Origin: CAZOBJ01 sp964577825
GTDB lineage: Bacteria; Planctomycetota; SZUA-567; JAFGNG01
DNA: 11,761 nucleotides
Assembly: GCA_964577825.1 (NCBI GenBank)
Contig: CAZOBJ010000097.1
Coordinates: 1-11,761 of the forward strand
Reading direction: 5' to 3'
The notes beneath the pieces were generated by a model that made no database searches, was not told the origin of the DNA, and worked only from the letters and a program-made list of their open reading frames with translations. Position 1 is the first letter of the stretch. Each line of letters begins with the position of its first letter. The translations under genes and the position numbers were made by a program. Of this stretch, positions 1-7,000 are shown piece after piece.

Positions 1-2
1 TC

Positions 3-62
3 GCTGCCGCCCAAGGCCACCAAGACGCGCGCGAGTTCCTGGACGAGTCCGTAGCCCAGTAG
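3..62 (+). CDS. C-terminal end of a probable Sel1-like repeat protein (cut by window edge)
   Basis: The frame open from the window start ends at a TAG at 60-62. Its last residues read AAAQGHQDAREFLDESVAQ. The A-A-x-Q-G-H-x-D-A pattern is what is expected inside a Sel1-like (TPR-type) repeat, where an alanine-rich helix is followed by Q/G-H/D-x-D-A and a second helix. Only 19 codons are visible, so this is a suggestion from pattern rather than a firm family call. Nothing can be said of the rest of the protein. It could also be a chance frame next to the YD-repeat remnant that follows. Confidence 0.35.
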   Translation, partial: AAAQGHQDAREFLDESVAQ

Positions 63-71
63 GAGTGATAG

Positions 72-293
72 CGCTGCTCCGCGTTCATACACAGCGCCCT
101 TGCCTCGGGCGCGCCCACGTGCTACTTTGCCTACGACTGCCACACGGCGAGCCGAGTGTCTTCCATAAGCCGCGAGGACGGGACCGTGGTCTTCTACGCG
201 TACGACGGGGGCAACCGCACGCGCGCCACGCCTCGGTCGTTGGGTGCCACGCACTTCGCGTACGATCCTGCGCCGCGTGATCGGAGAAGGCCC
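72..293 (+). pseudogene. YD-repeat (RHS-type) protein remnant
   Basis: The frame running from the TAG at 69-71 up to the next gene encodes about two degenerate YD repeats. Three aromatic-x-Y-D motifs are visible: YFAYD (codons 123-137), FYAYDGGNRTRAT (from about 192) and HFAYDP (from about 252). They are spaced 23 and 20 residues apart, with the G-N-R-T between them that marks RHS/YD repeats. YD repeats normally occur in dozens within proteins of over 1000 residues that form a shell around a C-terminal toxin or carry surface polysaccharide-binding functions. Here there is no plausible start, a stop lies just upstream, and no toxin domain follows. It is read as a decayed fragment. The frame stays open into the downstream membrane protein, but that gene has its own ribosome binding site. 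Confidence 0.55.
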
Positions 294-731
294 ATGCCCG
301 GACGAGGAAGACGCGCATGGCGCCGGCGCGCGCTCGCGCTCCTGCTGGAGCTGACCGCGCTCCTGGCTCCGTCGGCCGCGTTCGCGTACGGCGGATTCGA
401 GTCCGATTCCATGTTCGGCATGCTGGTGCAGACCGCTCCCATGTTCTTCAGGGGCATTGCGTACGTTGTCCTGCCGTACCTCCTGTGCTCGTGGCTCCTG
501 GAGAAGACCCCCTGCATCTTCCTCCCTGTCCTGGTGTACCTCGCGTATGTCGGCTTCTACATCCTCCCCAAGTTGATGATCATGGGCGAAATCGGGCCGG
601 ATGACGCCGCGGTGCCCCTGGTCGGTGTGGCTTCGGTCGCGTTTCCGGCCCTGCTCCTTGTCAAGTACCTGGTGTTTGTGGTCCGGGCGCGCACGTTCTT
701 CTACGTCCGCAGGCCCACCAACCCGGGCTGA
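294..731 (+). CDS. Small predicted membrane protein with signal peptide, function unknown
   Basis: The start was chosen at the ATG at 294 because GGAGAAGG lies at 283-290 at proper spacing. The frame is open further upstream, but that part encodes the YD-repeat remnant. The 145-residue product begins with an Arg-rich n-region and a hydrophobic stretch ending in A-F-A at residues 29-31, a plausible signal peptidase site before Y-G-G-F. Hydrophobic segments follow at about 53-69, 74-93 and 106-130. The C-terminus is short and basic. No family was recognised. It stands alone between a YD-repeat remnant and an antiporter fragment facing the other way. A small multi-pass protein just after an RHS gene could be an immunity protein, but no sequence motif here shows that. 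Confidence 0.65.
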   Translation: MPGRGRRAWRRRALALLLELTALLAPSAAFAYGGFESDSMFGMLVQTAPMFFRGIAYVVLPYLLCSWLLEKTPCIFLPVLVYLAYVGFYILPKLMIMGEIGPDDAAVPLVGVASVAFPALLLVKYLVFVVRARTFFYVRRPTNPG

Positions 732-745
732 CCCTGAGGAGAGCG

Positions 746-970
746 CTACGCCTGCCTCTTCAGATACGCGCGCATGAGGAGCGTGTTCGCAATCACGGTG
801 AAAAGCTTCCTAGCAAAGGCCAGGCACAGGAAGAGGTGCCGGTGCGCGTAGTCCTGCGGCAGCGACAGGAGCAGGGCCACGCTCAGCGCGCCTCGAAGCC
901 CGGCCAGGGACAGGACGTGCCGCCAGCCGGAGGGCACCCGCCATCGCGAACGAGCGAAGGTCGCGCTGAC
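746..970 (-). pseudogene. C-terminal fragment of a CPA1/NhaP-type Na+/H+ antiporter
   Basis: The last roughly 74 codons of this minus-strand frame, ending at 746, encode a recognisable end of a monovalent cation:proton antiporter. W-R-H-V-L-S-L-A-G-L-R-G-A-L-S-V-A-L matches the conserved W-x-H-V-L-x-x-G-G-L-R-G-A-L helix of CPA1 exchangers. It is followed by S-L-P-Q-D, an F-x-x-x-L-F-T-V-I membrane segment and a basic L-M-R-A-Y-L-K-R tail, the usual C-terminal order. Full antiporters have about 400 residues and a dozen helices, so most of the protein is missing. Upstream the frame runs into low-complexity Pro/Arg/Gly text antisense-frame to the VTT gene, with no fitting start. It is therefore a 5'-truncated remnant, probably left by a deletion whose edge lies near 970-1030. 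Confidence 0.6.
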
Positions 971-1029
971 CGGGTGCACGGCCGCGGCGCCTGCGGGACG
1001 CCTTGGCGGCCGTGCGGCCGGGCCTGGGC

Positions 1030-1812
1030 TCACCTCGGCCGGTCTCGGGCTCCTGGAGCCGCCTTGTCCTGCGTTCGCGCAGCCGCCTCCTCCTGTGCGG
1101 GCTCGATCTCGGTCTGTTTGCGCATCTCGGCGCGGGCGAGCCGCGTCACGTACACGGTGATGCCGACCGTGGCCGCGAACCCCGCGATGCGAAGCGCCCA
1201 CGTGCCGATGCTCGCGCCGCCTTCGTGCGCGGCCGCCTCCACTCCGGCGCGCGCCAGGTACCCGAGGTACACGTACATGAAGGTGCCCGGCAGCATGGCC
1301 GCCCAGCTCGTGAGCACGCACGGCCAGAACCGGATCCCGGTCAGGCCGTAGAGGTAGTTCTGCAGGTTGAACGGGATCGCGGGCGAGAGGCGCAACAGCC
1401 CCACAATCCTCCAGCCGCCCCGGCTCACGGCGCGGTCCACCGCGCCGAATCGGGGGTATCGCCCGGCCATGTCCGCCACGCGGCCGCGGGCCACGTACCG
1501 GGCGATCAAGAAGGCCAGCGCCGCACCCGTGGTGGACGCGAGCGAGACCACGACCGTGCCCCAGAGCAGGCCGAAGATCAGCCCGGCGCCGAGCGTGATG
1601 GCCGCCCCCGGCACGAGCAACAGGGTCGCCGCCACGTACAGGATGCCGTAGACGACCATACCCCATGCGCCCAGGTCCTGGAGGAACCCGTCCATGCGGT
1701 CGACCACCGCGCGCAGTGGCAGCTGGCTCATGACAGCGAGGACCGCGAGCACCAGGACCGCGACCGCGCCGATCTTCAGCCACATGCGATGGGACTGCTT
1801 GCGTTTGGCCAT
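1030..1812 (-). CDS. TVP38/TMEM64 family (VTT domain) membrane protein
   Basis: The 260-residue product begins with a short basic N-terminus and a first membrane helix at about 11-30. Further helices lie at about 49-70, 72-102, 160-186 and 205-222. The VTT (SNARE-associated, DedA-superfamily) signature is clear: GAGLIFG at 75-81 and, after a long loop, the re-entrant R-L-S-P-x-I-P-F-N-L-x-N-Y-x-x-G-L-T-G at 141-159, then P-G-T-F at 175-178. The tail from about 225 is charged and cytosol-like. The family acts in the inner membrane. Relatives are linked to lipid scrambling or metal and oxyanion handling, but the substrate is not known. GGAAGAG at 1820-1826 supports the ATG at 1810-1812. The gene starts 19 bp after the flavoenzyme stop, so the two are co-transcribed. 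These two families are often neighbours or fused. Confidence 0.9.
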   Translation of the reverse strand: MAKRKQSHRMWLKIGAVAVLVLAVLAVMSQLPLRAVVDRMDGFLQDLGAWGMVVYGILYVAATLLLVPGAAITLGAGLIFGLLWGTVVVSLASTTGAALAFLIARYVARGRVADMAGRYPRFGAVDRAVSRGGWRIVGLLRLSPAIPFNLQNYLYGLTGIRFWPCVLTSWAAMLPGTFMYVYLGYLARAGVEAAAHEGGASIGTWALRIAGFAATVGITVYVTRLARAEMRKQTEIEPAQEEAAARTQDKAAPGARDRPR

Positions 1813-1831
1813 GGGTTCGCTCTTCCGCGCT

Positions 1832-3352
1832 CTACCTGCGCCAGCGCAGCCACTTGCGCATCAGGGACGCGACCAAGGGCGTGAGCCTGGCGCGTGCGTA
1901 CTGGTCGCCGAGCTTGCGCAGGACCTCGGCCTGCGTGGGGTAGGGGTGGATCGTCCGGCCGATGCCGGACAGTCCGATGCCGCTCGTCATGGCCAGCGCG
2001 ACCTCGCAGATCAGGTCTCCCGCGTGCGCGGCCACGATGGTCGCGCCCAGGATCGTGCCCTTGCCGCGCGCGCAGTGCACCTTGGCCAGGCCCTCGGACT
2101 GTCCGTCGAGGACCGGGCGGTCGACCTCGTCGAGCGCCTGTGTGTACGTGTCGATCTTCAGGCCCTGTTCGTCCGCCTCACGGGCGCTCACCCCGACGTG
2201 CGCGATCTCCGGACTCGTGTAGGTCGACCAGGGGATCACCAGGTCGCTCACCTTGGCGCGACCCAGGAACAGGGCGTTGCGGATCACGAGCCTGGCCATG
2301 GCGTCCGCCGCGTGCGTGAACTTGTACCGGGAGCAGATGTCCCCGGCCGCGAACACGTCCGGGTTGCTCGTGCGCAGCCGGTCGTCCACCGTCACGCCGC
2401 GCTTGGTGTAGTCCACGCCTGCCGCCTCCAGGTCGAGACCTTCGACGTTCGGCGCGCGTCCCACGGCCACGAGCAGCCGGTCGACCACCTCGTCGTAGCC
2501 GTGCTCGTGCGACTCGAGCGTGAGCCGCACCCCGCTCTCTTCGGCCGGCCGGACCCGGACCTGCTTGCCGCAGCACAGGAGCCGCACGCCGTCGCGTTCC
2601 ATGGCCGCCTGCACGACTTGAGAACAGTCCGCGTCCTCCTTCTGCAGGATGCCGTGCCTGGACTCGACGATCAGGACCTCGGATCCAAGTTGCGCAAAGG
2701 TCTGCCCGAGCTCGCACCCGATCGGGCCCGCGCCGATGACGCCCAGTCGCCGCGGACGTTCGGTCAGCGAGAAGATCGTCTCGTTGGTCAGGTAGGCCAC
2801 CTGGTCCAGGCCGTCGATCGGCGGGGCCGAGGCGCGCGCGCCCGTGGCGATGACCGCCTTGCGGAACGAGAGGCTTTGTCCGTCCACCTCCAGCGCGTGC
2901 GGCCCGGTGAATCGTGCCTCGCCCAGGTATACGTCCACCCCGAGGTCGCGGAATCGCGCGGCCGAATCATGGGGGCTCAGCTGCGCGCGCAGGCGGCGCA
3001 TGCGCGCCATGGCGGCGGCGAAGTCCTGCGTTGCGCCGCCGGGCACGTGCACGCCGAAGGCTCCCGCGTTCTTCACTTCAGCCGCGGCCCGTCCGCAGCG
3101 GATCAGGCTTTTGGACGGGACACAGCCAACGTTGAGACAGTCGCCGCCGAGCAACCCCCGCTCCACGAGCGCCACCCTGGCCCCGAGCCCGCCCGCGCCC
3201 GCGGCGGCCACGAGTCCTGCGGTGCCGGCGCCGAGCACCACCAGGTTGTAGCGCTCGGCCGGCGTCGGGTTCTGCCAGTCCGGCGGGCGTACGTTGGCCT
3301 CCAGCCGGGCGTTGTGCTCGTCTCTGGGCTTCAAGGGCGTGAGCTCGGACAT
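1832..3352 (-). CDS. MerA-like FAD/NAD(P) pyridine nucleotide-disulfide oxidoreductase
   Basis: The 506-residue product is a class I flavoprotein disulfide reductase of the mercuric reductase/dihydrolipoamide dehydrogenase type. Visible elements in order are an FAD-binding GAGTAG at 41-46, the redox disulfide G-G-D-C-L-N-V-G-C-V-P-S-K at 69-81 (Cys72 and Cys77), the NAD(P) motif GAGPIGCE at 207-214, the second FAD motif A-A-G-D at 335-338, and the dimerisation-domain H-P-Y-P-T-Q-A-E at 469-476 that supplies the catalytic His/Glu pair. There is no N-terminal heavy-metal (HMA) domain and no C-terminal Cys-Cys pair, since the protein ends in a basic K-W-L-R-W-R-R. Classical Hg(II) reduction is therefore unlikely. 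AAGGAAG at 3357-3363 supports the ATG at 3350-3352. It leads an operon with the VTT membrane protein and faces away from the radical SAM/methyltransferase fusion, so a role in that locus as a thiol or metalloid reductase is possible but inferred. Confidence 0.9.
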   Translation of the reverse strand: MSELTPLKPRDEHNARLEANVRPPDWQNPTPAERYNLVVLGAGTAGLVAAAGAGGLGARVALVERGLLGGDCLNVGCVPSKSLIRCGRAAAEVKNAGAFGVHVPGGATQDFAAAMARMRRLRAQLSPHDSAARFRDLGVDVYLGEARFTGPHALEVDGQSLSFRKAVIATGARASAPPIDGLDQVAYLTNETIFSLTERPRRLGVIGAGPIGCELGQTFAQLGSEVLIVESRHGILQKEDADCSQVVQAAMERDGVRLLCCGKQVRVRPAEESGVRLTLESHEHGYDEVVDRLLVAVGRAPNVEGLDLEAAGVDYTKRGVTVDDRLRTSNPDVFAAGDICSRYKFTHAADAMARLVIRNALFLGRAKVSDLVIPWSTYTSPEIAHVGVSAREADEQGLKIDTYTQALDEVDRPVLDGQSEGLAKVHCARGKGTILGATIVAAHAGDLICEVALAMTSGIGLSGIGRTIHPYPTQAEVLRKLGDQYARARLTPLVASLMRKWLRWRR

Positions 3353-3772
3353 GAATCTTCCTTGTCACTGGTGGGACTGGCCACCCGGGCCCGACGCGCA
3401 ATGGGGCTTGGGCTGTCGTGCCGCCGGCCGCGGAGCTTCTCTGCCTGCATGGTGCTTCGGCTGCTGCGGCCGCACTGGCACACGTCGTCCGGGCGCTCTC
3501 GCAAGTGAGGTGCCATATTGCCAAGAGTCGCCTTGTTTCTCGCAGCGTTCAGGACGGTGGCACCGGACATGCAGCGCGTCTGTGCTCGCCGCGATGGACC
3601 TGATATTGGACGACGAGGCTCGGCCTTGTAGGTCGGTGAGGCCAGTCTGCCCACGCCCGGGCAGCGCGAGCCGGGCGCGCTGGCATGACAGTTGCCCGCG
3701 CGCCCGTCAGCTGGCGAACGGGCTCGACAGGCGGGGCGCGCTCGCGTGTCCGGCGCTCTTGCCTGCTTGGGC

Positions 3773-3806
3773 CGGACCTGCCCTGGTCCGCCCGATGCGG
3801 GCAGGT
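3773..3806 (+). repeat. Two overlapping, mutually exclusive inverted repeats
   Basis: CGGACC at 3773-3778 pairs perfectly with GGTCCG at 3785-3790 across a 6-nt loop. ACCTGCCC at 3776-3783 pairs perfectly with GGGCAGGT at 3799-3806 across 15 nt. The arms share bases, so only one hairpin can form at a time. The site is about 210 nt before the radical SAM fusion start. It could be an operator or an attenuator-like switch. In DNA this GC-rich, chance pairing is also possible. Confidence 0.3.
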
Positions 3807-3926
3807 TGAGAAGCAGGTGCGCCTTGTGCATTTCATGTTCGCTGTGGCTCGTCTCTGAGACGGATGGAGATGCACGGAGGTGCGGGGGCGAGCAGAGGGG
3901 TGCGCCGGGATTCTCTCGGAGTGCGT

Positions 3927-3955
3927 TTGACCTTCGGGCCGCCGAGCCGTAAGGT
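3927..3955 (+). promoter_or_regulatory. Candidate sigma70-type promoter for the radical SAM fusion operon
   Basis: TTGACC at 3927-3932 (five of six bases of the -35 consensus) is followed after 17 nt by TAAGGT at 3950-3955, a weak -10 keeping the first T, the A and the last T. Transcription would start near 3962, giving a leader of about 54 nt before the ATG at 4016. The -10 match is poor, so this is a candidate only. Confidence 0.35.
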
Positions 3956-4015
3956 ATCCTGGGCAGCTGAGAGGCGGCACCGAGGTCTGAACGACCGACC
4001 GTCAAGGAACCCTGC

Positions 4016-7000
4016 ATGACCGAGGAAGCGAGCGAGGGCAGGCCCGTCCGATTGCGCCTGGACGGGACGAGCGTCTATGTGTGGCCCCATCGACCGGACT
4101 GGTGCGTGCCCAACGAGGAAGGCGACTTCGTTCTCGATACCTTCCTGCGCACGTCCGACGAACCATTCACCGTGGACGCCTATGCGCGCGAGTTTGGCGT
4201 CGACCCCGAGCAGGCCCGGTGGCGCGTACATCGGTTCCTGGGCCGACTGAAGACCGCGCCCGCTGAGCCGTATGCGGGGCGCAGCGCGGCGCTGTCCCTG
4301 AAGCGGCTGGGCGAGTGCTGGCTGCACCTCACGAACCAATGCAACGCGCGGTGCAAGCACTGCATGTTCGCGTGCCGACCCGGGGAGGGCGCCGAGCTCG
4401 ACACCTCCGTGGCGCTCTCGGTCATCCGGGACGCGCTGCGGCTCGGGTGCAGGCTCTTCTATTTCACAGGGGGCGAGCCGACCATCTGCAACGCCTTCCC
4501 CAGGCTTGTGCGCTGCATTCTGCAGGAGCCGGACGCCCACGTGGTGGTGCTCACGAACGGATTGATGTCCGATACGCTGGTTTCGGTCTTCGAACGCGAG
4601 CCTCATGAGCGCATCCATGTCCAGGTGAGCGTAGACGGCTCCGAAGCGACCCACGACGCCCTGCGCGGCGCGGGCGCGCACCGGCGCATGGTGGCCGACG
4701 TGGCCCGGCTGCGCGGCGCCGGATTCCCGGTCACCCTCGCCATGACCGTGCATCGGGGCAACGTGGACGAGATGCCCGCCGCCGTGCAGCTGGCAAGCGA
4801 TCTGCACCTGCGCAACCTGCACTACCTGTGGCTCTTCCGCCGCGGCGAGGCTGACGATGAGGACTTCGCCACGCCCAAGCGGATTTGGCCCCGGCTGCGC
4901 GAGGCCGCGCAGCTCGCCGAAGCGCGTGAGGTGCTCGTCGACAACATGGAGATCGTGCGCAGCCAGGTCTTCTCCCTTCCCGGTACACGCTTCGACCTGA
5001 GCAACGCCGGCTGGGAGTCGCTGGCCGTGGATCCGGCCGGCGACGTGTATCCGTCTCCCGCGTTGATCGGCGACCAGCGCGCCGCGTGCGGCAACGTGCG
5101 CCAGGGGCTGGAGGCCGTGTGGCGCGAGAGCCCGCGCCTGCGCGAGCTCCGGTCCAGCTCGCTTGCGCATAGCGCGGCATACCGGGCGAACCCGCTCCGC
5201 TTCCTGGTCGGGGGCGGCGACGTGGATCACAGCTTCACCACGGCCGGCGCGTTCGTGGGCCACGACCCGTACGTGGAGCTCTACAACCGCATCGCCCTGT
5301 GGCTGATCGCGCGGGACGCCGCGCGCTTCCAGGCCGGTCCGGGGTCCGGCTTGCGTCTGCGCATGGGCGAGTACCTGCACGAATGCGGGGAAGACGGCTC
5401 GGGCGTGCGGTTCACCCATTCGAACTGCGTGCTCTCCCTGCCCGGCAAGGACGGCCACTCGCTGGTGGGCGACTTCTACCGGGCCGCCGCCGCACAGGCC
5501 AACGAGGAGATCCTCAATCCCGTGCAGTACGCGCAGGAAGACGTCTCCTTCATCCCCGAAGGCGCGCGCGTGCGCAGCTACGGATGCGGCAGCCCGGTAG
5601 CCGACGCGGACATCACCCCCGGCGAGACGGTCGTGGACCTGGGCTGCGGGGCGGGGATGGAGTGCTTCCTCGCGGCAGCCAAGGTCGGTGCGTCGGGCCG
5701 CGTAGTCGGCGTGGACATGCTGCCCACCATGCTGGACCGGGCCCGTGGTGCCGCGGACGCGGTGGCCGACCATCTCGGCTACGCCAATGTGACGTTCCGC
5801 AAGGGCCTGCTGGAGGACCTGCCTCTGCCGGAGGCGAGCGCCGACGTGGTGATCAGCAACTGCGTCATCAACCTGTCCCCGCACAAGCGCAAGGCGTTCT
5901 CGGAGATCCATCGCGTGCTCAGGCCCGGGGGGCGGTTCGTAATCTCGGACGTGGCCAGCCAGGAAGAGATCCCTCTCGAGATTCAGTACAACCAGAAACT
6001 GCGCGGCGAGTGCCTGGGCGGCGCGTTTCGCGTGGATCGTCTCTTCGACCTGCTCGCGGACGTGGGGTTCGGTCAGGCCACCCTGCTCAAGCGATTCCCC
6101 TATCGGCGGGTGCGCGGCCACCAGTTCTACTCCATCACGTATTCCGCCTGCAGGCCCACCACGGACGCATCCCCGGTCGTGTACCGAGGACCGTTCAAGG
6201 CGGTCGTGACCGACGAGGGGGCGCTCATCGAGCGCGGCCAGGTGGGCCGGCTGCCCTGGCAACCGGAGCGCCCGCTCGGGGACCAGGTATTCGTGCTCGA
6301 CGACCGCGGCAACGTCACGAACGTCGAGCAGCAGATGACCTGCGCCTGCTTCGGCGCGAATCCACAGAGCGCCGCACCGCCCGCCCCCGCGCACCCGCGC
6401 AGCCGCACGGACTGCATGGTGTGCGGTGCCAGGCTCACGTATCTCGAACGCGAGCGCGCACAGCGATGCCACTATTGCGGCGAAGAGAAGATGGCCAACG
6501 CCGTGTGCGCCGAGGGGCACTTCGTGTGCGACGCGTGCCACGGTGCGGACGCGGCCCAGCGGATGCGCGAGCTGCTCCTGGCCGCCACGGAGCGCGACAC
6601 GGTAGCCTTGCTCAAGCGCATCCGCCGCGAGGCGAGCCTGCCGGTGCATGGTCCGGAGCACCACATGCTGGTGCCGGGGATTGTCGTGATCGCTTTCCGC
6701 AACAGCGGGGGTCGCGCGGGCGAGGCGGAGTTCGACAGCGCGCTCCAGCGCGGCGCCTCCATTGCGGGCGGGGCCTGCGCGTTCCTGGGCGTGTGCGGTG
6801 CGGCCGCCGGTATGGGTACGGGCTTCTCGGTGCTTCTGGGCGCCACCCCGTACAAGGCGCGCGAGCGCCAGATCCTGCAACAGGCCGTGGCCGAGGCCCT
6901 GGCGGACATCGCCGCGCTCGAGGCGCCGCGCTGCTGCCAGCGCGACTGCTGGATCGCCCTGCGCAAGGCGGCGGAAGTCTCGGACCGGGTGCTGGGCGTG

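Larger units (their letters stand above)
3353..4015. other. Divergent intergenic region, 663 bp, no convincing gene
   Basis: The stretch separates the flavoenzyme operon (leftward) from the radical SAM fusion operon (rightward). Frames open across it translate to Arg/Pro/Ala-rich text with no recognisable domain or good start. It holds several inverted repeats (CAGCGCG 3662-3668 with CGCGCTG 3676-3682; GCGCGCCC 3698-3705 with GGGCGCGC 3734-3741; and the overlapping pair at 3773-3806) and one promoter-like pair near 3927-3955. No T-rich run follows any of these repeats, so none reads as an intrinsic terminator. The length is large for a plain divergent promoter, so a lost or non-coding gene is possible. 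Confidence 0.6.

Noticed and set aside
971..1783. Upstream part of the minus-strand frame that holds the antiporter fragment, which would give a 345-residue protein
   Set aside because: Beyond the C-terminal antiporter part the translation is low-complexity and overlaps the VTT gene in another frame; it is not an intact antiporter.
1694..3508. 604-codon open frame on the plus strand opposite the MerA-like gene
   Set aside because: No domain is visible, while the minus strand encodes a complete flavoprotein with all family motifs.
3662..3741. Inverted repeats considered as intrinsic terminators
   Set aside because: No T-run follows on either strand, and short GC-only arms are expected by chance at this base composition.
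3331..4017. 228-codon minus-strand frame across the divergent intergenic region
   Set aside because: It overlaps the start of the MerA-like gene, has no domain and no convincing ribosome binding site.
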